A DNA stretch of 64,000 bases, from assembly GCA_022478985.1 (NCBI GenBank), contig JAKSZP010018523.1, positions 62,001 through 126,000 of the forward strand, given 5' to 3'. Below, piece after piece: positions 43,708 to 55,440 of this stretch. The position numbers were made by a program, and so were the translations under genes. Under the pieces are notes generated by a model. That model had not been told where the DNA came from. It saw only the letters and a list, made by a program, of their open reading frames with translations, and made no database searches. Every line of letters begins with the position of its first letter. The first letter of the stretch is position 1. Source of the stretch: Massospora cicadina (taxonomy: Eukaryota > Entomophthoromycota > Entomophthoromycetes > Entomophthorales > Entomophthoraceae).

Positions 43708-44424
43708 TGTTGCAATTGGCGCTTAGGCTTGATATACAACTGCACAAATTGTATTTTTTCATAAGAAAAAAGAGAATTGCATTAAGACAGTAACCCTACA
43801 GTAAAATAATAAAAATTTTATTATCTAAGGTTTTATTTAAGCAGCTTAAACCATCTAGGTATAAAGAAAGATCCCTCATTTTCCAGCACATCATAGTAAA
43901 CTACACTATATAGTGTAAGCAGTGTACATTTATTCCATAAAATGGTAAAACCATTGGCTTGGCTTTTTAGAATAACACAAAACCTTAAAGTTTGTTTTTA
44001 CGCCGGTGGGGCATAAAATAAAATATAATATTAAAGAGAGATTCAAGCCATGTTGCCAGAAAACCTCATAAATCAATAGTAAGTGAATTGACCATCTAGT
44101 ACTAAAAAAAATAGTAAGTGAATTGAGATATTGCTGGTAGGGTGAGAAGGGATCAAATCTCAGTAGATATCCTCATAATGAGCAAGTGAAAAATGATAAT
44201 AAACAAATCCTATCAATTGCTAACTGCATATAAAAAGGTGGTCTAGGAGTAGAGTAATATTCCATAAATTAAATCACTGGATTGACATCCATGTTGAGGA
44301 AAGCATCATAAAATCAATTCAACAGATGCTATTGGCGTCAAGGCCTGAAAAATATCACTCTTTGTCCAAAATCTAGAAAAGAATATTAATTAATTGAGTG
44401 GTTGTTAAGACCAAATTTGCAACA
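43708..44424 (-). repeat. Right (5') LTR of Gypsy-2
   Basis: 717 bp, TGTTGCAATTGGCGC to ...aaatttgcaaca. Longer than the left LTR in part because of the micro-insertion and its duplicated site at 44,092-44,126. Confidence 0.9.
44092..44109 (+). mobile_element. Micro-retroposon site 3: CCATCTAGTACTA + A-run
   Basis: Flanked by a perfect 17-bp repeat aatagtaagtgaattga at 44,075-44,091 and 44,110-44,126. The paired LTR at about 39,080 has a single copy of this site and no insert, so LTR comparison dates the event after Gypsy-2 integrated. The core is identical to sites 1 and 2. Confidence 0.88.
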
Positions 44425-44429
44425 GATGT

Positions 44430-44971
44430 AATTCTGGAAAGTCCATAATGCCCCCTTGGTACCAACCTGGGCATAATTAGCTCTTATTTAGCGTTGGTCC
44501 ACAGTATACTTTAGATTAAGGAGGGCAGCCAACGTGATCCTTTTGCTTTTCTCGCCTAATCCTTTTTTCTAAAATTTGTACCAGCTGTTAAAACATAAGC
44601 CATGACAACTACCATGCCTCTAGGTAAGTTTTTTGTCCCAGAAAATTTGCCTTTGAGGACTCTTGGGTTAATGAGAGACTTACTTCTGATAATAATCATT
44701 TTATACCACTTATTTTTTTGGCAAATCACTCTTGTTCCTCGCTTTTCCGCCCAGTCCAACAGCCTAGATAATTATTTTGATGTTAAAATTGACAAAATTC
44801 CCATTTTGCATCATCATTAGTAGGTACTTAGTGAAAGTCATACATTAAAATATAGAAAATTAAATTGCACCTAACTGCTGAACTTCATAATGTATAAACC
44901 AACTGAATCTCAATGTACGAGGTCTATTGGGGCTTATTCTGTGCTGCAACTCAAGTTTGGTAATTTTTTTA
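44430..44971. other. Spacer between Gypsy-2 and Gypsy-1
   Basis: Short frames on both strands (44,556-44,759 minus, 44,602-44,820 plus) with no recognisable family. Part of it resembles sequence near 35.84 kb. No gene supported. Confidence 0.4.
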
Positions 44972-44976
44972 GACAC

Positions 44977-45773
44977 TGTTGTACTGGTTTAAACAAAATC
45001 AATCTATATTATATATTTGGATTTATATTATAATAAAAAAATAAAAATCAATTAAAAACCTTGCCCATGGCCACGTTTTTGCTAGTTTTTAATTAAATTT
45101 GGCTACTTTAAGAATCCTTGTCCGCATCCATCAGATATTAATGATACAAAGGAAGAACAAATCATCATTTTAAATCAGTGCAACTCAATCTCTTAGCATC
45201 TCGATTACCATGGCCTGCATCTTTGAATATTGTAATGGCCTACATTATTATTCACTAGTGATTATTTGCCCTGCGCTGTCATAAAACTTGTCATATAATA
45301 GGCTTACAGATATTACCAAGGCTTTCCTTCCAGCGTATTACATTTGCAAGCTGAATACAGTTGCTATAGATATTATCCAGAATTTACATGATTAGTGGCT
45401 ATTTATTTCTCCAATATCAATTGCCTCAAAAGCCTTAATACTGTTTGCTGTTGATTAATTGCATTAATAGGAATGGGGGATGAGAGGAGCACATCAGAAT
45501 AAACTACCATTGCAAAAGGGATTTGCTTTGATGTTAGTTTTGGTAAAGTATATTAGTAGAAGAAAAAGATTATTTTGCAAATCCCTAAAGCTGCTGTCAA
45601 TGTTCAATACTACAATGTGCTTCTTTCTTTAAGTCTAATAAAAGCATATTTGCAAAAAATCTGATCTTTTTTCCTTTTAGCTTCCTAAGAACACTGTCAC
45701 CATACAGTGTCTTGTTTCTATATTATTATTACCTGTTCCCATAAGATATGACGTTTCTATGCCAATCTCAACT
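44977..45773 (+). repeat. 5' LTR of Gypsy-1
   Basis: 797 bp beginning TGTTGTACTGG. It aligns with the 3' LTR, for example ccgcatccatca near 45,123 and 51,991, and caatactac followed by gtgtgcttctt near 45,607 and 52,466. The end reads CAACT where CAACA is expected. Confidence 0.9.
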
Positions 45774-45775
45774 TT

Positions 45776-45793
45776 TTGTGCTCACTACAGGGG
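45776..45793 (+). promoter_or_regulatory. Degraded primer-binding site of Gypsy-1
   Basis: TTGTGCTCACTACAGGGG, one base from the Gypsy-2 site and at the same 2-nt distance from the LTR. Confidence 0.7.
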
Positions 45794-45799
45794 TCAGCG

Positions 45800-46750
45800 C
45801 AGTTATTATACTGTATCAATTCCATTTTATAAGTATAAGTAAATGTATTTTTCCTGCTGCTCCAGCATGAACTATGAACTATAAAATGCAGCTGCTACAG
45901 AGACTAATGTATTTCATGTCTCCTACTTGTCTCAATAGCAAAAAAGCTAGCCTTTAAGGCCAAGGCTCAAATAGTTAATCACTACGGGGTACTTAAGTTA
46001 CATGCTCTCATAGCTACTTTAAAGTAGACCTCAACTCCGCCTTGATGGCCTTATCAGAACTAAAATAACCATTACTTGCTCGTTCTTCAATCATGAAAGG
46101 GAGATCCTCTCATTGCATAATTTACTCCAGATTCAGGGCTAAAAAACTAGGAGTTAATGACACAGCTTGTCTCTGCCAATAAAAAGCTCGAACTTGTTGA
46201 AAAAAGTTACTGGTGTAACTCCATCATTTTTGTGTTGATTAACCAACTCTGTTATGAGTTAACTCTTGTTGTGCTGGATTGTTGGTTCATTCTGTATTAG
46301 CAAATAGTGCAGAGTGTGATGAGCTTCAGTTGAGCCTTCTCACCCTGTTAATCATATTTTGGTATCTGCTGAAGGTAATTCCGGCCCCAACAATAATCTG
46401 GTGGTTACCTCTACTGAGGTAAGTTTAACAGTCTTTTCCCCAGCTATAACGGCTCCCTTGACAGCCTCTGCCCACCCTATGCCGCCTTCTACCCTGACCA
46501 TGATTGCAGTACAATGTTGTTTCACTCTTGCTCCTCTGTAAGATATCTTGATGGTTCCATTAGAATCAACACAGCCTCAGTGCTCCTGCGCCATGGGGCA
46601 CCATGTTCTATATAATACATTTAATTTATCTAAATTTGACAAAAGCGGGAATGTACACAATTTTACTTCTTTAAATTGAAAAACATAAGGCCTTCAAGAC
46701 CACTAAGGTGGCCACTTTAATAAATTACGTGGATTCTGTAAGCTAAAGAC
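45800..46750 (+). other. Gypsy-1 leader and gag start; little readable
   Basis: Between PBS and the recognisable gag. A 60-codon frame at 46,359-46,541 is Thr/Pro/Ser-rich. No start codon for gag could be fixed. Confidence 0.35.
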
Positions 46751-46756
46751 TAAATA

Positions 46757-47378
46757 ATGCTAATTACAAGGAGGTGGAATGACTTTTTTATTGTTAAAGA
46801 ATCCTGGTTAAAAATCTTGTTTGACATAATGAATGAAATTTCAGAAGACGTTGTATTTACGTTTCTTTTAGTATGGACAAGTCTGTTACAGCTTTTACTG
46901 GACAGCTATGTTGTGGCTCAAGAATTTTATGGAGCCAAAGTGCTAAATAACTTTGAGGCACAAAATGCAATTTGTAATGCCTTTGAGCCCTACAAAGAAT
47001 TGTTTTGGGCTAGAATCCATATTGCAAAAGAGGAGAATATATTTTATGATTAATTATCTATGCTACTGCACCACCACTTTTAAGCACCTAAAACAGGTTG
47101 TCAAGAGCTTTGTGACCCTTTATAATAAGGTCATGAGTCCCAGGATAGTTTTAGCTCATCCTTCTAGACCTTGTTTTGATAGGCCTGATATTAGTCAGAT
47201 TACCTGTTATCTTTGCAAAACCCTGGAACATTATGGCAATCGTTTCACTAGTCTGAGTTCTAAGCCTAGGGTTCATATGGTGAAATCTGTAAAGAAAGAT
47301 ACAAGAAAAGACAAGATAAAGTATAATTGGGGCGTCCTACTTCTGCCCATTCTAAAAAAATCTTCATATGAGATTTGA
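46757..47378 (+). pseudogene. Gypsy-1 gag with zinc knuckle
   Basis: Frame 46,757-47,053 (98 codons) has the capsid-like FEAQNAICNAFEPYKEL block shared with Gypsy-2 and the 62.9-kb fragment. The reading continues one frame over (46,953-47,378) with FKHLKQVVKSFVTLYNK and a nucleocapsid knuckle CYLCKTLEHYGNRF at 47,205-47,246: Cx2Cx4Hx4C with the last Cys changed to Phe. A basic tail KSVKKDTRKDKIKY follows. A single frameshift separates capsid and nucleocapsid here. Confidence 0.75.
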
Positions 47379-48299
47379 ACTTCAAAAAACCTGTTTCATT
47401 ATGCCACTGTCTAACAAGGACGCTCCCCCTTCTGCGTTGTACTAGTACTAACAGAGATATAATAGATGTTGTTGGGATATGTAGGGCTTAGTTAAACCAT
47501 CCTTATATGAAAGTGTAGGAAAACCAAAAACCCAGGTGATAGATACAGAAAAGGGTGTACTTTTTATAAAAGTTTTTATAAAAAGGGTTGAAGCTCCTTG
47601 AGAGCGTATCCAGATATGAATTTAATAAAGAAATAATGTCATGATAAAATGTGGCAAAAAAAGGATTTTAAAATAAAAAAGAATATTTTATTTAGATAAA
47701 GCCTTGCACTATTTATTGTAATTTTTAAATACAAAGTGAGAGTAGAGAGGATTCAGTATATGCTATCAAGATTGATCCTAGAGAACTCATTCTTCTTTTC
47801 ACAATTTAAAAGAAATCAGTGCTAGTAAAATGGGGGAAACTCCCAAGTGCAAGCAAGCCAATATTTACCTAATGCAGATTTTGGGGATTCTGCAACATTA
47901 TGGTTACTTTTGTCAAAAAATTTCTTGATCACCTTTTAGATTGGGTTTAACTCCTTTATTTTGAGGCTTAAATATAGTTAAACAGGTTTTACACCCAATA
48001 TAAGTTTTGACCAAACCTTTAGATTGGGTAAAAATTCCAACATTAGGTTTATTTAATCTAAAATTTGAGCCAGAATTTTGACATTAAATCTACCACCCCC
48101 TTACTAAAGGAATGCGAGGTTTAGTTAGCACTTCAAGTAGTAGTGAAGATTTAAGTTCAACAGCAGAAACAAGAGCTTCCAGTCATTTTGGGCGATTATT
48201 CCAAGTTAACATATTACTGGTGACCATACCTTTGGTCCTAAAAAAAGAATTAAGCTTAATTTTTTATAACCTATAGTTATATTTAGGGAAATCATATGC

Positions 48300-48480
48300 T
48301 TTAGATGTTAACACAGTCAATGTGGCTGATGCTTATACTGCTGATTCCAAGTACATTAATATTAATGGTAATAAGCTTAAAGTATGAGATATCATGGACA
48401 ATGAGGCACCAATTAACATTGTTTCCAATAAATTAGCGATAATCTTTATCTGGCGCCAGATATCAACCATCAAAAAGTTT
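48300..48480 (+). pseudogene. Gypsy-1 protease fragment
   Basis: ININGNKLKV then, after a stop, DIMDNEAPINIVSNKLA. The aligned D-x-G-A-P-I-N-I-V-S motif is shared with the Gypsy-2 and Gypsy-3 fragments; Gly is replaced by Glu. Position between gag and RT supports the call. Confidence 0.55.
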
Positions 48481-49639
48481 ATGGTACTGCGTGACACCAG
48501 GTGATCACCTCACTAGGTAATATATAGTGCGCTGCCGCTGAGGTTTGGTTCACTAGTGTTATCATCTCCAGTTATAGTGTTATCAGGTCATGTTATGACG
48601 TTCTTGTCAGAACTCTTTTATATAAACTTATGGGATTAAGGCTGATTTTGGAGAAAATACTTTAGAAATACTTTATTAACATATTCTGCTTTACTACAAA
48701 TTGGGGAAACTGAGGGCTCTGAACATCAAAAACATAATGTTATTAACCTTGAATTTAAGGATGGCATAGTGCCAATGGGGATCAATGGATTTATGATCTT
48801 ACTTGGAAATTGCCTACTCAAATAAAATGAATCCAAGGGCAAAACGCTGAGCTTTACTGTAAACTAACAACTACAGCGGGCCACCAATTTATGATAGGGT
48901 TCAAAAATAGCCTAGACATTACCTAAGTGTTATCTATGAAATATTTGTGCTGTTTTGTCACTATAATCTAATTACCTTTCCACAGAAGGATTATTCTTAA
49001 CATTTATGGTGAAATTTAGGTAATTTTCAGCCAACCTATATTTATATCTTATTCAAATAAAGCAACAGTAGATCGTTGCTTTCTAAAAATTATATCCTCT
49101 AAATAAGTAGAGAATATTTATGGTTTTAGTACCTTTGAGAGATTGGGCCTATCCATCAATATTGATTGACCTGTTTTCTTTAAGTACCTCAATAAAATTT
49201 ATTGAGATTATTGGAGGAGAAGAGCCGAGTCATGTCCTTTTTTGACAATGATAATGTTATTTTTGCAAAGAAAGACTTCAACTTGGATTGTTCATATGAT
49301 GTGTCCATCAAATCATTACTGGAAATTATCCGCCCATTTGCTTTTGTCCTATTAGTTTAAAATGTGGCAATGAAGTTGGAAATAAAGAAATACACTGGGT
49401 ACTGCAACATGGGCTGTTTTTCCCTCCAAGAGCCTTTGGGCCTCCTCAGTGTTGATTATTAGAAAGAAGTACTGTTCTAACCGCATGATAAGTAATTAAA
49501 GGAATCTTAAAGCTATTACTAATAAGGTTTGCATCATATAACCTCATCAATGATGCATTAGACCGCGTTGATATGTTCTCTATTTTCATCTATATGTTTG
49601 ATTTTGCTATTTATAGATCTGGATAATAAAGGTTAGCAG

Positions 49640-49930
49640 GAAAAGTGCGCCATGATAACTGCTCAAGGCCTTTACCAGCCTACTTGGATGCCCAGGTGCT
49701 GTGTAATGCCCCTGCGCCTTTTCATCAGCATGGACAGTATATTAGGAGATCTATAAATCACCTGTGTTTTAGTTTACCTTGATGATGTAAAAGTTTTTGG
49801 AACGTTTAATAGGAATTTGCAACACTTGGAAGAAGTCTTTCACTGCCTTGCAAGGCTGATCTTAAGATTAAGCACAAAAAGTATAACCTCTTTCATGAGC
49901 AAATATAATATCTATGGTTTGTCCTTTTCA
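49640..49930 (+). pseudogene. Gypsy-1 reverse transcriptase palm
   Basis: CVLVYLDDVKVFGTFNRNLQ and HLEEVFHCLARLILRLS read without interruption from about 49,760. Y-L-D-D is intact at 49,775-49,786, followed by the H-L-x-x-V-F-x-x-L block typical of Ty3/gypsy RT. Upstream fingers (49.2-49.7 kb) are broken into several frames. This palm is the best preserved active site among the gypsy copies here besides Gypsy-3. Confidence 0.85.
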
Positions 49931-50184
49931 AACATGGCCTATAGCCCCAGCCAGCATAGACTGAAGCCATCAAGCGATGATATGGCTAAGCAACATGCAT
50001 TACTTCCAAGTGTTCCTTGGATGGCTGTCTATTATTTCCAGTTTTTTGGAAAATTCACTATAATAAGTGAAACCTTAATTCACCTTCTCGAAATGAGGTG
50101 CAATTTAAGTGGACGTGGAACTGCCAGATGGTTTCTAGAAAGTAACTGTGCCTCACCCAAACACTGATAATTATGTGCCTCAAC

Positions 50185-50500
50185 TTTGAAAAGCTGTTAA
50201 TCATTCATGTGGATGCATCTATCACCTCTGCAGATGTGGTGTTTCTCATCTCAATTCTTAGGAGATAGAACACCCAATGCTTATTCATGTGGAAGCTGGA
50301 AATACACAGAATCATACCATTACTGAAAATTTTGTTTAGCAGTTATTTACACTTGTAAACAATTATGGGTTAATCCACAGTTTACATTTTAATGTAGTAA
50401 TGGACCATGCATCACTGCGCTAGTTGCAAAATCTTAAGGACCTAAAGATCATCTGGCCTGCTAGGTTAAAAAATCACAAGCCTACAACCTCAAAATCTTA
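50185..50500 (+). pseudogene. Gypsy-1 RNase H remnant
   Basis: KLLIIHVDASITSADVVFLI matches the RNase H opening (x-D-A-S), and later NVVMDHASLRXLQNLKDLKI matches V-x-T-D-H-x-x-L with Thr to Met, the same block as VVTDHSLLRLLQNLKE in Gypsy-3. Order and spacing are as in gypsy elements. Frames change twice. Confidence 0.75.
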
Positions 50501-51079
50501 AAACTGCCCTGGTGTTTAGCATTAAAGCACTAACATCCTCGCTGTGTTTCCTATTGTAGCCTTAATGGCTGATCCAGCCAATGAATTTTTTTGTTAAAAT
50601 GGTAACCCAAAAATATGATAATGAATGTGAAGAAATTCTTTGCACGCTGAAGAAGCTGAGAAAGAATACTTATTAAGGACGAAAACTTTATAGAGTAGTT
50701 GATAAACAATCCATTATGTTTCCCCTGGCCCTCTAAGCAGAATGATATAATATTGTGGCCTATAAGGCGACGATGCATTGGGGATGCATGAAACGTTTAT
50801 ACAGTTAAAGCAGATTTTTATTTGGCATCAATGTCTTTTAATAGTCATAAACTCTTAGTATTTTTAAACTATTCCTAGATTTAGCGTCTTCTGAAGGCCA
50901 ATTTCCATCAATTGATCAAACCCAATCTTTCCTGGAACACCATTTCTAATGACGTTGTAAGCCCTTGCCAATAGCAGCAGCCAATTTAATTATATATTCA
51001 TAACCATTGGTCAACTCACTAAGTGGGCGGAGTCCAAAACAGTTAATGTCCCAGGAGCGATGCCATTACTAAGTTTATT

Positions 51080-51420
51080 TTGGAGAATGTAATTGATTTT
51101 CATGGTTGCCCCCAGTTCAAAATAATGCATAATTGGAAAACTTTTTGTTCCAAACGATAGATAAACTCAATAAAATTATGGTCTAAGAGTGCTATTGTCT
51201 ACAACTCTCACCTTGAGATTAATGGCATTGTTAAAAGAGTAAATGTTAATCTTGTAGCTTTTTCATAATTTTATTACAGACAAAATGTCCAGCTAAAACC
51301 GTTTTATGCCTTCCACTATGTTTTCATTTAACACTACTTATCACATACCACGGGGCATTTTTCAATTAAGTTATTATGTGGCAAGCATCCTCGCTTCCCC
51401 CACTCTTGTACTAATGTCTT
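51080..51420 (+). pseudogene. Gypsy-1 integrase remnant
   Basis: VIDFHGCPQFKIMHNWKTF fits the 'h-G-x-P-x-x-I-x-S-D' region with the acidic residue lost. SHLEINGIVKRVN fits the 'N-G-x-V-E-R-x-N' helix with the catalytic Glu changed to Lys. HTTGHFSIKLLCGKHPRF fits the conserved 'H-x-S-T-G-x-S-P-F-x-L-x-Y-G-R-x-P' block. Three ordered motifs make the call solid despite the decay; the zinc finger was not found. Confidence 0.72.
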
Positions 51421-51832
51421 AAACATAAACTTTTAATGAATATCTTGATAGCTCACGTGAACATTAAATCAGGTGAAAAAATCTGCCTAGTTGATGCACT
51501 GTCTTGGATAGTTAGTGCTAGAACACGGGATAACAAAGACGCTTGACCTTACCACAGTTAGCAAAGGTTAATTGGTCTGGTATAATGATATTAATGGCTT
51601 TTGAAGGACAAGAAAGTTGGAGAACAATTGGAAAGGTCCCTTAAGATCGCAAAGAAGACCTCTACAGATATCTATAATCTGAAAAATCCCACTAAAGCTA
51701 CCTTATTAAATGAGTACATGCAATTTTACTAAAAAAAGTATTATCCCCTTTAAATTACAGCTATGAGCTCCTAATATATTATCAGACCCCTAATAATGGC
51801 TGTTCCCTGATGTTTGGTTGAGTTTGGAGATT

Positions 51833-52634
51833 TGTTGTAATTTGTTTGACCAACCATCACTTTAAATTACCTAACTGTATTTTATTTTTCTGATATTTTG
51901 ATAAAAGTTTTATTAAAAGTTTTTTGCCCTTTGATACACTTTAACGGGTAGTTGCTGAATATGTACTCAATTACTGTCAGTATCATTGGCCGCATCCATC
52001 AAGAATTGGTAAATATGTGAGATCAAATCCTTACTCCCCAACAGTGTAACTTGATCTCTTAATCTGATTACATGGCCTTCAGATTTATATTTTGTATTAG
52101 TCATCTTTTATTCATTAATCATTATTGTGCCTCGCATTGGTGTTAAACATGTTATTTAATAGGCTTACCGTTATAATCCTTAACCTTTCAGCATAAATTA
52201 CTTTAATAGGCTGACTGAAGCTATTATGGATATTATCAAAAACCTTTGGCTTAGTGACTATGTATTTCCCCGTTAATCAATTATCTTAAAATTCTTTTGT
52301 TCTGTACCATTGTCAAATAATTGCAACAATAGGAATGAAAAAATGAAAGGAGTATATCAGAAGGTAACTATCATTGTGAAAGGGATATTTTTTTAGCTAG
52401 CTGTGATAAATTATATCACAATTAAAAGGATCATTTTTGAAGCATTGAAGCTGATGTCAGTATACAATACTACGGTGTGCTTCTTCCTTTAAGTGTAATA
52501 AAAGTTTATTTGTGACTATTAATGCCCATCTTCTTCCAGTTTATTTTTATAAAAAATATTGTCTTCATACAGTGTTATTTGATATGGCTATTAGATGTAC
52601 CTTTTAAATATGACTTCCATGCACCAATTTAACA
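51833..52634 (+). repeat. 3' LTR of Gypsy-1
   Basis: 802 bp, TGTTGTAATTTG to ...aatttaaca. See the 5' LTR. Confidence 0.9.
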
Positions 52635-52639
52635 GAAAC

Positions 52640-54300
52640 CTTGGCTGTATCCCTTAAATACCCAGCTACAAATTACAATCAGGACACAATTCCTTAGGGA
52701 ATACAAATCTTTCATCCATTACACTAAAGTATTTTATATACTTGGGAAACATATAAACATAGCATCTAAGACTAATAAGGATTGCAAGCAATGTGTAATT
52801 GCTCACATCTTCTTACTAAAGATGGATGACAAGATCAAAATGAAATGAATATCATGTCCATTGTTACCACATGTGACTGCCACCCCATGTGGTTGATGGA
52901 GTATAAGGAATGCCCTTAGACTCTCCAGAGCTAGACTTAATAACTTCAAAGGCCCAAATTATAATCAACCCTCAGTTGCATGTGAATATTATAGAAGCTT
53001 ATCAGATGTAAAAGCTATTAATATCACTGAATAAAATCTTAATTTAAGAAAAGAGTATTTGATTCTGCATACGCTGGGCCTATCTCTGTGCTACAGGTTA
53101 ATTTGATAACCAAAACACTTTTAGTGAGACTGTAACGTCAAGGCGTTTCATAACTTCCACATAGCCCTAATCTTTTCCGTTACAAAGACCAGGGCTGAGG
53201 TAGATTATTACAATCACAGGAGATGTTAAAAATGTCATTAAGGGGAATAAGATACCTTGTAATGCTAATATTCTAATGTCAAAGATGATGGATTTCATTG
53301 TTAATGGCGCTCTGGCCACCAGATGCTTCTAAAACTAATATAGTAGTTATTTCAAAGAAGATGGAATTATTTATAGATGGCGCTCTCTCCAACAAAATAT
53401 CGCCAATTACACTAAGACTTAAAGATCATAGATGATAGAAAGCCTCAAAAATTGCATTCTGTCCAACAAGTTGCTGCCAATTCAGATAAGGCTGGACAAA
53501 CCTCTTAAAAATGGCAGGCTGGCGAATCAAATGCCACCAGTTTTAATAATATTACCTTAGCTTTAAGGATGTTTAATAAAATAGAGAGCCTCTAGAACAA
53601 TAAGGAGCGAAATAATAATTGCAGAAAAGTCTTTACAACTGTAAAGGTCTCTGGCTCAAGTTCTGAAATGGGTCTATTGAAGAATTCGAAGATTAAATCC
53701 TTGGGTTAATCCTACCATTGAAAGTTTATCTGCAGAGTCCAGGGAAAACAAGGCCTGCTTTTCCCAAGAGTTGAAGTATAAATTTGAATCAAGAAAAATC
53801 TTGCAAAGCGGTTTGCCTTATATAATTATTAAAAATTTCAAAATTTTAATTTTAATTTGAAAATTTAAATCATTTTATTATGAACCTATAGGGAACTACG
53901 CATGTACTACACTTTAGGATTTGAAAAGGCCATTGCGTCTTAATATGCGTTTTCCAGAGGGAGTCCCTCTTACCTAATGCAAGTATCATCCACATTATAG
54001 TACAAAATCATACTATTGAGAGTTTTTAAACACACTGATTTAGGATATTAATGAAGCAGGATTATCCTGCCTATGGGCACTTACTCAAGATCTCTTGACC
54101 AACTGCTTTGTGTCAAATTCAGGGGCTTCATCTGTTGCATGACCCAACACCATAATAGAATATGTATGACTATTTCCAATTAATATGATTGAAAATGTCT
54201 AAAGGTTAATTAATTCATATAACTTTAGGCAAGAGGAACCTCCAAGAATAGCATTAGTTGCCTCTTAAGTTAAAGAAGATTTAACTTCAGAACAAAAAAA
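52640..54300 (+). other. Presumed gag/protease side of Gypsy-5; nothing firm
   Basis: Sequence upstream of the RT remnant at 54.3 kb. Between 53,280 and 53,540 there are several loosely similar 90-bp stretches (gatgg..ttaatggcgctctggcc, gatgg..tagatggcgctctctcc), possibly an old tandem duplication. No domain motif was read. Confidence 0.3.
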
Positions 54301-55440
54301 CTGATGATTTATTAAAGGAAAATGTTAAACTATTATACCTCCACATATGAATTTGGAAAAAGTGAAAGATGTTGTACGAGATGTAAGAATGGGAGATGGT
54401 CTCCCATCCAAATGCACCATAACAAATTAAAGCAATCTATAAGAAGACTGCGTCGCTATGGAGTTCAAGAAATTAGTAGAGTCAGGACTGTTGGTACCAT
54501 ACTGAAGCCCATGGGTATCACCCCTCCTACTTATTCACAACAAAAGATGGAAGTCGCAAGTTGTCATGGTTTACTGCCAGCTTAATCTGGTAACTGAAAA
54601 TACCTGTATTCCTTACCTTAGCTTGATGAATTGCTACGCCTACTAGTTGTAGCTCTGTATTTTTGGCAATGAATCTTGCCAGCAGGTATTGAAAGATTGA
54701 GCTAGATCCTGAGATTTAATTTAGTGCGCACTAATCGCATACAAAGAATTATTTAAGCTGACCTGGATGCCACAGGGTCTTTGCAATTTTCCTTCCACCT
54801 GCTAAAAAGCTATGTATGGACTGCTGGATGAACTGAAGTTATTATAATGAAATTTCTACTTGACTGCATCATAATATTCTTCAAGACCCATAATGGATAT
54901 CTAAAGCATATACATCAAGTCTTTAACCAGCTAAGGCAGGCTTCACTTAAACATAAGCCTTTTAATACTTAATTCAACCTGAGATGTAGTTTCTCAGGTA
55001 TAAAGGCAAAAAGTAGAGGACACAAATCCTTTTAGATAAGGTTGCCACAATTAAGATTATGACCTCATAACAGAGCCTTAGAGACATAAAGTGATACTTG
55101 GGATGATGGGATACTATATAAAAATTCATCTTATAGCTCTCTGACCTCGCCAATCTATTTTTCTACCTTCTACAAAAGAGCACTCCTTTTAAGCGGAATC
55201 CTGAGCATAATATTTGCATTTAGCTCTAATGGGCTCACTCTATTTACCAGTCTTCTTTCTATACACCGAAAGTTCAACAAAACCTTCATGTTATCTACTG
55301 ATGCCAGAAATGTGGCTGTGAGGCCATTTTTCCCAGTCATAGGATCAACATTATGTTGACTTGTGTCTTAAATCATCACATTTTTAAAAGGATGAGTGCA
55401 ATTAAAGTGCTACCAAACGATAATGCTAAGCTTTTCTTAG
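54300..55440 (+). pseudogene. Gypsy-5 reverse transcriptase and RNase H remnant
   Basis: RT fingers are readable from 54,465: LVESGLLVPY then SPWVSPLLLIHNKRWKSQ and NLVTENTCIPYLS, the standard 'G-I-I-x-P-S-x-S-P-W-x-S-P' blocks. LTWMPQGLCNFPSTC matches M-P-F-G-L-x-N-A-P. The active site is FLLDCIIIFFKTHNGYLKHI near 54,855, with D-D changed to D-C. LGMMGYYIKI near 55,100 is the thumb. NKTFMLSTDARNVAV near 55,275 opens RNase H. Stops and frameshifts throughout. No LTR was identified. Confidence 0.75.

Larger units (their letters stand above)
38718..44424 (-). mobile_element. Gypsy-2: LTR retrotransposon with both LTRs, internally deleted
   Basis: Two LTRs (38,718-39,396 and 43,708-44,424) flanked by GATGT on both sides (38,713-38,717 and 44,425-44,429), a perfect 5-bp target duplication. 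The PBS adjoins the right LTR, so it is on the minus strand. Inside are gag and a protease trace plus a 1.9-kb ORF1-only element. Without that passenger it is only about 3.8 kb, too short for a complete pol; I find no RT, RNase H or integrase, so most of pol is deleted. The right LTR carries micro-insertion site 3. Confidence 0.9.
44977..52634 (+). mobile_element. Gypsy-1: complete-length plus-strand Ty3/gypsy element
   Basis: 7,658 bp with LTRs at 44,977-45,773 and 51,833-52,634. Flanking pentamers GACAC (44,972-44,976) and GAAAC (52,635-52,639) match at four of five bases, a decayed target duplication. Domain order: PBS, gag with knuckle, protease, RT (intact YLDD), RNase H, integrase, LTR. 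No envelope frame. Every domain is broken by stops, so it is old. The PBS and gag relate it to Gypsy-2 and Gypsy-3. Confidence 0.9.

Noticed and set aside
44079..44113. Micro-insertion as a new intron (introner): GTAAGT..TACTAA..AG pattern
   Set aside because: At site 3 a GTAAGT, a TACTAA-like branch motif and a terminal AG do line up, but excision would not restore the original sequence, sites 1 and 2 do not give consistent splice ends, and the hosts are an LTR and an antisense element.
45240..45850. Host promoter or gene between Gypsy-2 and Gypsy-1
   Set aside because: The interval is the 5' LTR of Gypsy-1, shown by alignment with 51,833-52,634.
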